From contig NZ_BAEO01000062.1 of NCBI RefSeq assembly GCF_000314995.1, positions 62,001 through 126,000 on the forward strand: a DNA stretch of 64,000 nt, given 5' to 3'. The translations under genes were made by a program, and so were the position numbers. This DNA is from Paraglaciecola arctica BSs20135 (lineage in GTDB: Bacteria; Pseudomonadota; Gammaproteobacteria; Enterobacterales; Alteromonadaceae). Below are positions 1-10,153 of the stretch, one piece after another. Below the pieces are notes generated by a model. It was not told the origin of the DNA and did no database searches. It saw nothing but the letters and a program-made list of their open reading frames with translations. Position 1 is the stretch's first letter. Every line of letters starts with the position of its first letter.

Positions 1-1
1 C

Positions 2-625
2 AGCCAATCTGTACTACTCATACTGGTAACTGTGCTTGCAAACTCGAGTTATGCAGAGACGGTTAATCCTCAGGTATTGTTAGAAAAAGTCACTAAGGCT
101 ACATTTGAACGAATCGAATTAGAGCAACCAAGTATTCAATCTAATCCCGATCACCTACGCGTTATTATCGAACAAGAATTGATGCCGTATATTGATCATA
201 AATTTGCTGCATTCAAGGTGTTAGGGAGCCAATTTAGATCCGTTCCTAAAGACAAAATTCCAGAGTATGTGGACGAGTTTAAGGAGTATTTGGTTTCTAG
301 TTTTGCTGTTGTTTTAGCGAACTATGGTGGACAGGAGCTGGTGTTTGAACCTGTCAAAGACGCTGGAAATCAAAACGATATGACCATTAAAGCCATCATT
401 AGAAAAGCGGGTACCCCTGATATACGTGTTAGTTTTAAATTACGTAAAAATAAAAAAACACAAGAATGGAAAACTTATGATCTAGTGGCAGAAGGGATCA
501 GTTTGTTGTCGAGTAAACGTAATGAATTTGCATCTATGATCCGCCAAGAAGGAATACAGGCTGTCATCGACGAGATGAGAAGCAAAAATAACAAACCTTT
601 GAACATCGCCTCAAATGGCAACTAG
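2..625 (+). CDS. MlaC/Ttg2D-family phospholipid-binding periplasmic protein (5' partial)
   Basis: This resembles MlaC, the periplasmic shuttle that carries phospholipids between the outer membrane and the inner-membrane MlaFEDB transporter. The reading frame is open to the window edge and encodes a hydrophobic stretch ending in SSYA before ET, so the start codon and first part of the signal peptide lie upstream. An internal GTG at 32 falls inside the signal peptide and is not a credible start. Family-like features are QELMPYIDHKFAAFKVLG, the Tyr-rich segment near the middle, and LVAEGISLLSSKRNEF with the conserved run FASMIRQEGI near the C-terminus. No mlaFED genes follow it; the next gene is an unrelated amidase 270 bases away. 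A clearly related paralog sits at 53937-54557 on the other strand. Confidence 0.85.
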   Translation, partial: SQSVLLILVTVLANSSYAETVNPQVLLEKVTKATFERIELEQPSIQSNPDHLRVIIEQELMPYIDHKFAAFKVLGSQFRSVPKDKIPEYVDEFKEYLVSSFAVVLANYGGQELVFEPVKDAGNQNDMTIKAIIRKAGTPDIRVSFKLRKNKKTQEWKTYDLVAEGISLLSSKRNEFASMIRQEGIQAVIDEMRSKNNKPLNIASNGN

Positions 626-656
626 GTTAAACAAATTCTAGGTCTGTAAAACAGTT

Positions 657-677
657 GGGTGGGTTTTTATCCCACCC
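657..677 (+). terminator. G/C-rich hairpin after the MlaC gene
   Basis: GGGTGGG (657-663) pairs with CCCACCC (671-677) around a T-rich seven-base loop, 32 bases after the stop codon. There is no run of T after the stem, so this is only a possible terminator. The rest of 626-897 shows nothing else I can name. Confidence 0.35.
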
Positions 678-897
678 CATGAAAAATCAACCCACTTTAG
701 TTAACAGGGAAGTTGACTAGATCAAAGCTAGACTGTGTTTTTAAAGTGTTATTTTCAACTTTTGGCCTCTATGGGGCTGACAGTTGAGCTTCTCCTAAAT
801 AACCTGAACTCTGGTTAAGTAGTATTTACTTGCAATAAGTAGCCCGCTTTATTAGTTTGAGCTAACCTCATTATCATTCTACTAAAGAGATCCCAAG

Positions 898-2538
898 ATG
901 CATGTATTATTTTATGCCTTAGCGGCTGGTATTTGTATTTCTGCTTGTTCGCAAACAGCAGAACGTTCTGTGACAAAACAACCGATATCGGTTGCTACTG
1001 ATTTCCGTGCTACCGGTATTATCGCAGGCTCTTTGCCTGAGGTTATTGAGGCGCTGAATAGCGGTGAAATAAGCTCAGAAGATCTAGTGAAGTTATACCT
1101 GCAAAGAATTGAAAAAATAGACAAAAATGGCCCTCAGCTACAGGCTGTTTTAGCCCTTAATCCAGATGCGTTGTCAAGGGCAAAAGAGTTAGACCAATTG
1201 CGTGAATCTGGTGAAATTCTTGGGCCTTTACATGGTGTGCCTGTGCTACTTAAAGATAATATCGAGTCGAAAGATCGCGTTGCTACCACAGCTGGATCCC
1301 TTGCACTCAAAGATAATATCACTGGGCGTGATAGTCCTCTTGTCGCTGGTTTACGTGCTCAAGGTGCGATAATTTTAGGTAAAACTAACTTGAGTCAATG
1401 GGCTAATTTTCGCTCTGAAGGTTCAATGAGTGGTTGGAGTGCATTAGGTGGGCAAGTGAAAAATCCCCATATGTTGGATCGTAATCCTTGTGGATCTAGT
1501 TCAGGATCAGGTTCGGCCACCGCCGCCTCTCTTGCTGCTGCGACAGTTGGAACGGAAACCAATGGTTCGGTTATCTGCCCGTCAAACGCCAATGGTATTG
1601 TAGGATTTAAACCTACAGTAGGCCTTGTGCCACAGCAGTATATTATTCCTATTTCAGTCACTCAAGATACCGCAGGGCCGATGACTAAAACTGTTATGGG
1701 GGCTGCCTTGATGATGAATGCCATGGCAACCACTACGCCCAATACCGACTATACCGCAGGGCTTACAAAAGGTGCGTTAGAAGGTGTGAGAGTAGGGGTG
1801 TTAAATTTTGCCAAAGGCGAGTCAAAACCAATATTGGATTTATTCAAAGCGGCGTTGCTTGATCTTGAGGCTGCAGGCGCCATTTTGGTTAACATAGATG
1901 AGCGCCCAGCAGCGCCCGATAATTTGGGGCAAATGAGCTATGACCTTCTCAAATATGAATTTAAAGATGGGTTGAATACCTATCTGGCCTCCACATCTCC
2001 TGAACAAGTGACCACCCGCTCTTTGCAACAGCTGATTGCTTTTAATCAGCAGCATAAAGAGATTGAGCTTTCCTTGTTTGACCAAAGTATCTTTATTGCA
2101 TCACAAGCTATGGACTCTCTTGAAAATGAGGGCTACAAAACAGCACTTGAAACAGTACAAAAAGCAACGAGGGAAGACGGCATAGATAAATTAATAGAAC
2201 AATTTAATGTGCAAGTGCTTGTGGCACCTTCTGGTCCAGTTGTGCCAAGAATCGATCCCATTAATGGTGATATTTGGCCTAACAATTGGCCGGGTTATGG
2301 TGGACATGCAGCACGAGCTGGATATCCGCATGTTAGTGTGCCCATGGGAGGCGTACATGCTCTTTCGGTTGGTCTGTCATTTATTGGTACTAAAAATAGT
2401 GATGCTAATATGCTCTCTTATGCTTATGGCTACGAACAGCATTCTTTACGTAGACTAGAGCCGCAGTATCTTAAAAACGCACAGTCTATTCCTGATATTG
2501 CTGAGGCGATGAATGCATATAGTAGTGCTGCGCAATAG
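898..2538 (+). CDS. amidase-signature family hydrolase, predicted lipoprotein
   Basis: A 546-residue amidase (GatA/AmiE-signature family) that probably hydrolyses an amide bond in the cell envelope; the substrate is unknown. The Ser-cisSer-Lys triad is visible: Lys119 in GVPVLLKDN, Ser200 in NPCGSSSGSGSA and nucleophile Ser224 in ETNGSVICPS. The C-terminal LSFIGTKNSDANML is typical of secreted amidases of this family. The N-terminus is hydrophobic and ends in ISAC at Cys17, a lipobox, although it has no positive charge before the hydrophobic part. A TAA stop lies in frame 15 bases upstream, so ATG 898 (after AAAGAGA) is the first usable start. It is monocistronic, with a terminator before the convergent porin. 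It is not the GatA subunit, as gatB and gatC are absent and a secretion signal is present. Confidence 0.87.
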   Translation: MHVLFYALAAGICISACSQTAERSVTKQPISVATDFRATGIIAGSLPEVIEALNSGEISSEDLVKLYLQRIEKIDKNGPQLQAVLALNPDALSRAKELDQLRESGEILGPLHGVPVLLKDNIESKDRVATTAGSLALKDNITGRDSPLVAGLRAQGAIILGKTNLSQWANFRSEGSMSGWSALGGQVKNPHMLDRNPCGSSSGSGSATAASLAAATVGTETNGSVICPSNANGIVGFKPTVGLVPQQYIIPISVTQDTAGPMTKTVMGAALMMNAMATTTPNTDYTAGLTKGALEGVRVGVLNFAKGESKPILDLFKAALLDLEAAGAILVNIDERPAAPDNLGQMSYDLLKYEFKDGLNTYLASTSPEQVTTRSLQQLIAFNQQHKEIELSLFDQSIFIASQAMDSLENEGYKTALETVQKATREDGIDKLIEQFNVQVLVAPSGPVVPRIDPINGDIWPNNWPGYGGHAARAGYPHVSVPMGGVHALSVGLSFIGTKNSDANMLSYAYGYEQHSLRRLEPQYLKNAQSIPDIAEAMNAYSSAAQ

Positions 2539-2673
2539 TTGTTTTGGATTTCTGTAAAGCGTGAGGTTATTAAATTGAATTATTAAGGTGTTCGATTAGC
2601 GTTAATCTGTAAAGTTAATTATTCACCCATAAAAAATCCGCTTTAGTTGTCGGCAACGACAGGTTACAAAAAT

Positions 2674-2704
2674 GCCAATGACACATTAGTGTCGTTGGCG
2701 TTTT
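2674..2704. terminator. bidirectional terminator between amidase and porin genes
   Basis: GCCAATGACAC (2674-2684) pairs with GTGTCGTTGGC (2689-2699) over an ATTA loop, with one G-T wobble. The stem is preceded by AAAAA and followed by GTTTTG, so it can stop transcripts from both converging genes. Confidence 0.75.
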
Positions 2705-2730
2705 GCTTTCTACGGATTGGTATTACAGGC

Positions 2731-3897
2731 CTAAAATGCGTATTTTGCGGAAAATTGCAGGCGGCTCATGTCACCGTCTAGGTCATTTTCTTTAGTTTGT
2801 TTGGCATAAGAATATTCGCCGCCGAAGGTCAGTTCTGGACTAGGTGAATAGAGCAAATTGGCTCGTACGCTGTAGGTTTCCTTAGCCACTGAACCGCCTG
2901 TTAATGTTATGTCATTGTCAGCGCTAAAGATTGAATAACCCAAAGTAGAGCGCCATTGGCTGTCCCATAAGTGACGATAGGCTGCAGATATGGCATAGGA
3001 ATCTATGGATTGCAGCTCGTTGTTGACGTCCAGAACCGCACCGTTGACAGCATTGAGAGCAAGATATCGTCCTAAACCTTTGCCGGTTGTCGCCATTAAC
3101 CTTAAATCATCCTGCCCAAATTTGATTTTGCTGGTAACACTTATACCGGTGGAGGTAGTACTGGTATCTATATCGCTACCACCTTGTTTGTTCTCATAGC
3201 TTAATTGACGCACTAAACCGGCGATGGCAATGTGTCCCCAATCTTGTTTGAAGGTGTAGCGCAGGGCTAAATCGGGTACGGCATTGTCATCGGCTACTAT
3301 GCGACTGCCTCCTCCAAAAGGTGTAATAGTGGTTTCAGGGTTTTCCAGTGATATGTCAAAACCACCTTGGCTATAGCGGATCAATGCTTGGCGCGCGAAC
3401 ACAGTGCCGTCAGTGGCACCAATAAAGTCCAGAGATTCAGGCAGCGTTCTGACGTCTTGGAAGGTTGACCAGGTTTGACCTACTAACCAGTTTTTGTATT
3501 TTAAAAAGGCGTGACGTACACGGGGAGTGTAGGAATTGGAAATACGCTCATCGCCGTTAGGAGTGGCCTGAAAATCAAATTCCAGAACACCGCTAACCGT
3601 ATCGCCATTACCAAGTTTGGTATCTGTACTAAAACGAAAACGAGACTGGCGCGCATGGGCATCAAGTTGTGCTCCCTCTTCTTCGCCACCTACAGGGGTT
3701 AGGCTGGGAATGTAAAAATCTCGACCAATATTGCCTGAGGCAATTGTGCCGTCACTGTATTGACTCAAGATACCGTCAACTTTTATAAAACCAGAGAATT
3801 TAAACGAGGTTTTATCTAACACATCGGCGTGACTGGTATGACTAAATGATGTACCAGATAATGCGATGATTAAAACTGTAGCCAATTTATTTTTCAT
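2731..3897 (-). CDS. DcaP-like outer-membrane porin
   Basis: A 388-residue outer-membrane beta-barrel of the DcaP-like trimeric porin type, which carries small, often dicarboxylate-like, solutes into the periplasm. A signal peptide (residues 1-24, ending SHA before DV) is followed by FKFSGFIKVDGILSQYSDG, then RQSRFRFSTDT, DTVSGVLEFDF, LVGQTWSTFQD and an ANLLYSPSPELTFGGEYSYAKQT strand pattern. The chain ends in an aromatic (AKYAF), as BAM substrates do. ATG 3897 has AGGAC upstream. Its neighbour beyond 3.9 kb is acetyl-CoA synthetase, transcribed divergently, so a shared response to organic acids is possible but unproven. The long N-terminal coiled coil seen in Acinetobacter DcaP is not present. 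Confidence 0.72.
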   Translation of the reverse strand: MKNKLATVLIIALSGTSFSHTSHADVLDKTSFKFSGFIKVDGILSQYSDGTIASGNIGRDFYIPSLTPVGGEEEGAQLDAHARQSRFRFSTDTKLGNGDTVSGVLEFDFQATPNGDERISNSYTPRVRHAFLKYKNWLVGQTWSTFQDVRTLPESLDFIGATDGTVFARQALIRYSQGGFDISLENPETTITPFGGGSRIVADDNAVPDLALRYTFKQDWGHIAIAGLVRQLSYENKQGGSDIDTSTTSTGISVTSKIKFGQDDLRLMATTGKGLGRYLALNAVNGAVLDVNNELQSIDSYAISAAYRHLWDSQWRSTLGYSIFSADNDITLTGGSVAKETYSVRANLLYSPSPELTFGGEYSYAKQTKENDLDGDMSRLQFSAKYAF

Positions 3898-4066
3898 AAG
3901 TCCGTCCTGATTAGTCGTAATTAACTGGGCTAACTGTGGACTGGTAATTTAACTTTGCCTATTAGCTCATGGTCTATACGACCAAAGTCTCATTCCGCTT
4001 TACTGTCTATGGGGTAGAGTGCAGAATATGTAATAAATAGACACTAAATTTTTGTCGGAGACTATC

Positions 4067-6007
4067 ATGCCAGCCAATCTTTACCCTGTGCCCGAGCAAG
4101 CTAAAAAACAAACCCATCTCACCGTTGAAGAGCATCAACGACTTTATACTCAGTCGGTGCAACAGCCCGATGTATTTTGGGCCGAGCAGGCAAAGGCCTT
4201 AACTTGGTATAAGCAGCCTACAGTTATTAAAAATACCTCTTTTGGACCCGATGAAGTGTCGATTAAATGGTTTGAGGACGGCGAACTTAACGTTAGTGTC
4301 AATTGTATTGATCGTCATTTAGCCAAGCGCGCGCAACAAACCGCTATCATCTGGGAAGGTGATTCTCCCGATGTGCAGCAAGAGATTAGCTATCAGGAAT
4401 TGCATGATGAAGTGTGTAAAATTGCCAATGGTTTACGGAAGTTAGGCGTAACTAAAGGCGATCGTGTGGCGATTTATATGCCGATGATCCCACAAGCTAC
4501 TTATGCAATGTTGGCTTGTACCCGCATTGGTGCTATTCATTCGGTGATTTTTGGTGGTTTCTCTCCTCACGCTATTGCCGACAGAATAAATGACAGCAGC
4601 GCTAAAGTGGTTATAACTGCCGACCAAGGACTTAGAGGTGGGCAGGTTGTACCCTTAAAAGCGAATGTCGATTTAGCTCTAGCAGACAACAAATGTCCAA
4701 GCATCGAGCACAGTATTGTTTGTCAGCATACTGGTGGGGAGATTAATTGGAATAAAACCGACTTGTGGTGGCATGAGCTGGTGGCCGACTTACCTACTGA
4801 GTGTCAACCAGAAATCATGAACGCTGAAGATCCAATGTTCATTTTGTATACCTCAGGTTCAACGGGTCAACCTAAAGGTGTGGTACATACTACAGCAGGT
4901 TATTTATTGTACGTTGCTCAAACGTTTAAATATGTGTTTGATTATCATGATGGTGAAATATTCTGGTGCGCCGCGGATGTGGGTTGGATAACCGGTCACA
5001 GCTATATGGTGTACGCACCTTTGGCCAATGGAGCCACGACCTTATTGTTTGAGGGCATACCTACTTATCCTGATGTACGCCGCATTGGGCAAACTGTTGA
5101 TAAACACAAGGTCAATATACTCTACACTGCGCCTACTGCAATTCGAGCATTGATGGCTCATGGTGATTTTCCTGCTGAAGGAGTTAGCGGAGCGTCCTTA
5201 CGTTTATTAGGCTCAGTTGGTGAACCGATCAATCCTGAAGCTTGGGAGTGGTATCACAAGGTTATAGGCAAAGGACGTTGTCCCATAGTCGATACTTGGT
5301 GGCAAACTGAAACCGGCGGAATGATGATTTCTCCACTTCCCAGTGTTATCGATTTAAAACCCGGTTCTGCGACCTTTCCATTGTTTGGGATCCAACCAGC
5401 ATTAGTTGATAGTGAAGGTGTTGAACTCGAGGGTGTAGCTGAAGGTAATTTGATCATCAAAGACAGCTGGCCTGGACAAGCACGAACCATATATGGTGAT
5501 CATGAACGTTTTGTACAAACCTACTTTAGTACCTACAAAGGCACTTATTTTACTGGAGACGGAGCCAGAAGAGATGAAGACGGCTATTATTGGATAACGG
5601 GTCGGGTCGATGATGTATTAAATGTCTCTGGACATCGTTTAGGAACCGCTGAAATTGAAAGTGCTTTAGTGGCTCACCATGCTGTAGCCGAAGCCGCGGT
5701 AGTAGGTTATCCCCATGATCTAAAAGGGCAGGGCATTTATGTCTATGTGACTGCTTGTGAGGGGATAGTGTGTGATGAAGCTTTGACTGCCGATTTACGC
5801 AGTTGGGTACGTCAGGAAATTAGCCCCATTGCCACACCTGATTTGATCCAATGGACAACTGGCTTACCCAAGACTAGATCGGGTAAAATTATGCGGAGGA
5901 TCTTGCGTAAAATCGCTGCCAATGAACATCATCAGTTGGGAGATACGTCCACATTAGCTGATCCTGCTGTGGTTGAAGTTCTGATAGAATATAGACTGAA
6001 TATATAA
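4067..6007 (+). CDS. acs: acetyl-CoA synthetase (AMP-forming)
   Basis: This enzyme activates acetate to acetyl-CoA through acetyl-AMP for high-affinity acetate assimilation in the cytoplasm. It is 646 residues from ATG 4067, which has GGAG six bases upstream; an in-frame TTG at 4052 has no comparable site. The adenylation signature [11 protein letters not shown], the [10 protein letters not shown] acetate/AMP pocket, [16 protein letters not shown] and the C-terminal [11 protein letters not shown] motif are all intact. The catalytic lysine of that last motif (Lys607 here, Lys609 in E. coli) is the usual target of Pat/CobB acetylation control. The response regulator gene begins 16 bases after its stop, so the two are probably one transcript. 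The pairing with the regulator and with the convergent transporter-kinase matches known acs control by CrbS/CrbR (MxtR/ErdR). Confidence 0.96.
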   Translation: MPANLYPVPEQAKKQTHLTVEEHQRLYTQSVQQPDVFWAEQAKALTWYKQPTVIKNTSFGPDEVSIKWFEDGELNVSVNCIDRHLAKRAQQTAIIWEGDSPDVQQEISYQELHDEVCKIANGLRKLGVTKGDRVAIYMPMIPQATYAMLACTRIGAIHSVIFGGFSPHAIADRINDSSAKVVITADQGLRGGQVVPLKANVDLALADNKCPSIEHSIVCQHTGGEINWNKTDLWWHELVADLPTECQPEIMNAEDPMFILYTSGSTGQPKGVVHTTAGYLLYVAQTFKYVFDYHDGEIFWCAADVGWITGHSYMVYAPLANGATTLLFEGIPTYPDVRRIGQTVDKHKVNILYTAPTAIRALMAHGDFPAEGVSGASLRLLGSVGEPINPEAWEWYHKVIGKGRCPIVDTWWQTETGGMMISPLPSVIDLKPGSATFPLFGIQPALVDSEGVELEGVAEGNLIIKDSWPGQARTIYGDHERFVQTYFSTYKGTYFTGDGARRDEDGYYWITGRVDDVLNVSGHRLGTAEIESALVAHHAVAEAAVVGYPHDLKGQGIYVYVTACEGIVCDEALTADLRSWVRQEISPIATPDLIQWTTGLPKTRSGKIMRRILRKIAANEHHQLGDTSTLADPAVVEVLIEYRLNI

Positions 6008-6023
6008 ACTTTCTAGGATATTT

Positions 6024-6674
6024 ATGCTAAACCTGCTCATTGCTGATGATCATCCTTTATATCGTGATGCACTGCGCGGGGCATTGTCCTTGTCTTTGCC
6101 TGATCTGAATTGGATCGAAGCCAGTGATTTGCAGCAAACAGTCGATATTTTGCAAACCAATCAGGATATCGACCTGTTATTACTTGACCTCAATATGCCT
6201 GGCAGTTGTGACTTATTTGGTCTCATTCACATTCGTAAATTATTTCCGGACTTGCCCATAGCTGTAGTGTCAGGAGTGGATGACAGGCAGGTAGTAGCAA
6301 AAATTATCAATATTGGAGCCATGGGTTTTGTGCCTAAAACTACCAGTGCTGGGCAAATAGCTGAAGCTGTGGTGGCTATGTTGGCGGGAGATATTTGGTT
6401 ACCTGACAATTATGGTACTGAACTGGATCCAATAGACCCGAACTTTTCTGTTCTGACCGACAAAGTCGCTAGCCTAACACCAGCTCAATATAAGGTGTTG
6501 TGTTATTTACGAGACGGTTTGTTAAATAAGCAAATAGCCTATAACCTTGATATTGCCACAGCGACAGTTAAAGCTCATATCACCGCCATGTTCCGTAAAT
6601 TAGGCATCAATAATCGTACTCAGGCGGTATTAATTGCATCGCAACTAGAATTGCAACTACCACCAGAACACTAA
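6024..6674 (+). CDS. crbR: LuxR-family response regulator, CrbR/ErdR type
   Basis: A 216-residue two-domain regulator. The receiver domain has acidic residues Asp8-Asp9, phosphoacceptor Asp55 in LLLLDLNMPG and Lys105 in GFVPKTTS. A LuxR/FixJ helix-turn-helix covers about residues 150-205 (LTPAQYKVLCYLRDGLLNKQIA, then ATVKAHITAMFRKLGI). AGGA precedes ATG 6024. It lies directly behind acs and converges on a hybrid kinase carrying a sodium:solute symporter domain, which is the arrangement of CrbR/CrbS in Vibrio and ErdR/MxtR in Pseudomonas. Those systems activate acs. The inference is that this protein activates the gene next to it, forming an autoregulated acetate switch. The symbol is by synteny and architecture rather than alignment. 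Confidence 0.85.
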   Translation: MLNLLIADDHPLYRDALRGALSLSLPDLNWIEASDLQQTVDILQTNQDIDLLLLDLNMPGSCDLFGLIHIRKLFPDLPIAVVSGVDDRQVVAKIINIGAMGFVPKTTSAGQIAEAVVAMLAGDIWLPDNYGTELDPIDPNFSVLTDKVASLTPAQYKVLCYLRDGLLNKQIAYNLDIATATVKAHITAMFRKLGINNRTQAVLIASQLELQLPPEH

Positions 6675-6727
6675 GTTTGTCACAAGCGTCTTTTTTATTA
6701 ATTATCCTAATAACGACTAAATTGGAA

Positions 6728-9700
6728 TTATTCTGCTTGTTGCATACTTTGTAACAACACTCTGAGTTTGGCCGGTTTAATAGGTTTACTTAAATAAGCT
6801 ACATCAAGAGCAATACATTGCTGAACTATGGACTCTTCCTGATTAGCTGTAATTAATACCGCAGCTATATTCATACCCTGTTGTTCACGAATGGCTTGAA
6901 TGAGCTCAAGGCCATTTTCCTCATGAGCAAGGTGATAATCTACTAATAATACTTGGGGTAATTGCTGCATAGCCATTAGTAATGCTTGTTCCCAGTTACT
7001 GGCATGCTCAGCACTGACCGACCATTTGTCCAATAAGGTACTAAGCGCGTCTAGGTTCTCTTGTAAGTCATCAATACACAGAACTCTTAGGTTTTGTAAA
7101 CCCGTATGTTTATTGGAGGCTTTGCTGACGGGTGTTACTGGGGCTTCGCAAAGAGGCACGAGTATAGAAAAACAACTGCCTTTGCCTTCCTGAGATACCA
7201 CATTAATAGGATTGCCAAGTTGTTGCGAAAGACGCATAACAATGCTTAACCCCAACCCGACTCCTTGTTGGCGATGATTTTTTGTGCGATAAAAGTCGTT
7301 AAATATTTTCTCCTGTTGATCCGCTTTTATGCCCATGCCAGTGTCTCTGACTTGGATTAATAATTGCTCGCCACGTTTTCTAGTACTAAGTAATATCTTC
7401 CCTGTTTGTGTATATTTCACTGCATTTGACAGTAAATTTTGCATGATACGATGTAAGTAAGTACGGTCAGTTTTGACCCAAACATCCAATAAATGACTAC
7501 GCAGGTTCAGGCCTTTATTGTTAGCCTTCATGCTAAAGTCCTCTACTAAAGGTGAGAGAATAGTTAATAGGTGATGGGCCTCTTTATGGGGATTTAATTC
7601 CCCCTGATCTAAACGAGCAATGTCCAATAAAGTGGCGATCAAAATTTCACTGGCACTGACGCTGTCGGTTAGTTTATTGACTATGCTTTCCACTGTCGGC
7701 GGCAGCTTAGTTTCGTTTAATGCAGACAGATATAACTTTGCCGCGTTTAAAGGTTGTAAAATGTCATGGCTGGCTAAGGCTAAAAATTTAGTCTTACTGG
7801 CATTGGCTTGTTCCGCTGCCTTTCGGGCGTTATTCGTCTCTTGCTCTGCTGCGCTACGGCGAGCTATTTCTTGGTGTAACTCAGCGTTAATAGTGTGTAC
7901 TTCGTCACTACGTTTTTGGACCCGTTTTTCTAGATCTATATTGGCTTCTTTGAGTGCTTTCTGAGTTTCGATATGGCTAGTCACATCGCTGAAACTGGTA
8001 ACAAAACCACCGCCTGGCAGAGGCGTTCCTACCATTTCTATTACTCTGCCATCCGCTCTTTGGCGCAAAAATCTATGTGTGGTGCCGGCGCGCATATGAT
8101 CTAGACGTCGCTGCACTAAACTTTCTATTTCACCGACACCACATTCGCCTCTTTGGGCGTTATACCTAACCAAGGTTTCTATCGGAGTACCTACATTGAT
8201 CATACCCTGTGGATAATTAAATAAGGCCAGATAACTCTTATTCCATGCCACTAAGTTAAGTTGTTTATCTACTACGCTGATCCCTTGTTCCAGACTTTCC
8301 AATGAAGTAAAAAGTGCGCTGGTATTAAATTTTATGGCCTGAGTTGTATCATCAAAAAAGTTAACCACTTCTTCAAAATTGAGACTTTTACCGCTTAAAG
8401 CACTGCCAACTAATACTTTTGCACTGGAAGCGCCAATAACACCACCAAGGGCCCGCTCACTAAAAATAACAAAGTCTTTTTGCGGAGTATCATCTAATTT
8501 AAGTTGCATCTTTTGGCGCTGTTGATATTGCTCAATTAAACTATGGCTGCGGATTTCTCCTAAAAAAGTCGATAATAAGGTGACTAAATCCCGCACACTG
8601 GTGTTTAAGGCTGGTTTGTCATAATGTTCGCCACGAGAGTCAATTGAGGTGACAAAAGCTTCTGCTTGAATGCGATCTATCAGTCGTGGCTGACTAAAAT
8701 AAGAAAAAACTAGGTAGGCAAGTATATTGGCGGCAAGACTATAGAGCGCTCCTTCACTAATCGCAGCATTTTGCAGACCTTGTATACTGTTGTTATCGAT
8801 AAGCGGAAAAATCAACCACATTACCCAAGTACCCAATCCCAGAATCAGTCCGGCATATACGCCATGAGCGTGACCACGTCTCCAGTATAAGCCTCCCACG
8901 ATCGCCGGAAGTAACTGAATAACCAATGAAAAAGCAACTAATCCGATAGAAGCAAGCGAATGGCTATCGGTCATTTGTTGTTGGTACAGATACCCCAGCA
9001 TTAACACCAGCGCTATCACTAAGCGCCTGATGATTAAAATAATTTTGGTGTAATCAGAAGTGCTTGGTTGTTCAGCACGATAAGCTAATAATTTTGGCAG
9101 AATGACGTCGTTGGTTAACATAGTGCTCAGAGTCAGGGTAGCCACAATGATCATAGCTGTAGCAGCCGATAACCCACCTACAAACACTAACATCTGTAGC
9201 GCCAAAGAATCAGAAAAAATGGCCAAGGCCATCACGTAGTTATCTGGTTCAACGCTGCCACTACTGACACCAAATATTGCCTGACCAGCGACTGCAATTA
9301 TCGGAATAACCATAGCAATCAAGCCTAGGTATAGAGGGAACAACCAGCGAGCCGTTTTTAAATGACCCAAGTTGAGGTTATCTATTACTGCCACATGAAA
9401 TTGTCTGGGTAGACATATTACTGCAGCGCCAGCCATAAGCGTTTGGGTAATAAATACCCCTGAATGGAATGTACTCAATGCTTCAGTGGTTAAAAAACTG
9501 GACAGGATCATGCCTTGGTTATCTTCCTTCCAAATTATATATCCAACCCATGCAACTATAATAAGGGTGCAGAGTTTAATGATGGACTCAAAGGAAATTG
9601 CCAATATCAAACCACGTCTATACTCAGTAACGTCAGTGCGTTGAGTACCAAAATAAATAGAAAATATACCTATAAATATACTGGCCAGAAGCACCACAGT

Positions 9701-10153
9701 AGTGGGATTGTTTTGCCCAGAAACCAATAAAAAAGCGGAGCCGATGGCTTTTAGTTGTAGTGCGATATAAGGGATAATGGCAAGCAGTGCAATTATAGTG
9801 ACTAATAAGGCCACAGTTTGGCGTTTGCCATAACGTGATGAGATAAAATCGGCAATAGTAGTGATATGTTGTTTTTTACTGACTCTGGTCAGTTTTAATA
9901 AAAAGCGGTAGCCAAATAAATATAACAACATTGGGCCGAGCAAAATGGGCAGGTAATTCCAAGAGTTACGAGTGGCCTCACCAACTGAGCCAAAAAAAGT
10001 CCAAGCAGTACAATAAATCGCCAGAGCAAGTGAGTAGGTAGCCGGATGTGAAGTCAGTTTCTTGGCCGTGGTTGAATGACCGTCGCCCCAACGAGCTATC
10101 CAAAAAAGACCTGCCAAATATATAAAAGCTAATACAACCCAGGCTAATCCCAT
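6728..10153 (-). CDS. crbS: SLC5 symporter-fused hybrid histidine kinase, CrbS/MxtR type
   Basis: A 1141-residue membrane sensor. Residues 1-490 form a sodium:solute symporter-like domain with about 13 membrane helices. Next come a linker of STAC type (about 505-600), a PAS domain (about 610-735), a short coiled coil and a HisKA domain with phosphoacceptor His796 in ASHDILQPL. The ATPase domain has N906/N910 in NLLSNAVKY, DTGMGI 937-942 and GVGLGLSI 964-971. A C-terminal receiver domain has Asp1028-Asp1029, Asp1072 and Lys1123. Family knowledge: CrbS/MxtR senses or transports a small carboxylate and controls acs through CrbR/ErdR. The gene converges with its likely partner regulator, ending 53 bases from it. 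All phosphotransfer residues are present, so it should be active. Confidence 0.9.
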   Translation of the reverse strand: MGLAWVVLAFIYLAGLFWIARWGDGHSTTAKKLTSHPATYSLALAIYCTAWTFFGSVGEATRNSWNYLPILLGPMLLYLFGYRFLLKLTRVSKKQHITTIADFISSRYGKRQTVALLVTIIALLAIIPYIALQLKAIGSAFLLVSGQNNPTTVVLLASIFIGIFSIYFGTQRTDVTEYRRGLILAISFESIIKLCTLIIVAWVGYIIWKEDNQGMILSSFLTTEALSTFHSGVFITQTLMAGAAVICLPRQFHVAVIDNLNLGHLKTARWLFPLYLGLIAMVIPIIAVAGQAIFGVSSGSVEPDNYVMALAIFSDSLALQMLVFVGGLSAATAMIIVATLTLSTMLTNDVILPKLLAYRAEQPSTSDYTKIILIIRRLVIALVLMLGYLYQQQMTDSHSLASIGLVAFSLVIQLLPAIVGGLYWRRGHAHGVYAGLILGLGTWVMWLIFPLIDNNSIQGLQNAAISEGALYSLAANILAYLVFSYFSQPRLIDRIQAEAFVTSIDSRGEHYDKPALNTSVRDLVTLLSTFLGEIRSHSLIEQYQQRQKMQLKLDDTPQKDFVIFSERALGGVIGASSAKVLVGSALSGKSLNFEEVVNFFDDTTQAIKFNTSALFTSLESLEQGISVVDKQLNLVAWNKSYLALFNYPQGMINVGTPIETLVRYNAQRGECGVGEIESLVQRRLDHMRAGTTHRFLRQRADGRVIEMVGTPLPGGGFVTSFSDVTSHIETQKALKEANIDLEKRVQKRSDEVHTINAELHQEIARRSAAEQETNNARKAAEQANASKTKFLALASHDILQPLNAAKLYLSALNETKLPPTVESIVNKLTDSVSASEILIATLLDIARLDQGELNPHKEAHHLLTILSPLVEDFSMKANNKGLNLRSHLLDVWVKTDRTYLHRIMQNLLSNAVKYTQTGKILLSTRKRGEQLLIQVRDTGMGIKADQQEKIFNDFYRTKNHRQQGVGLGLSIVMRLSQQLGNPINVVSQEGKGSCFSILVPLCEAPVTPVSKASNKHTGLQNLRVLCIDDLQENLDALSTLLDKWSVSAEHASNWEQALLMAMQQLPQVLLVDYHLAHEENGLELIQAIREQQGMNIAAVLITANQEESIVQQCIALDVAYLSKPIKPAKLRVLLQSMQQAE

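Noticed and set aside
3930-3965. TGG...TTTGC upstream of acs as a sigma54 promoter
   Set aside because: Spacing between the GG and GC elements is two bases too long.
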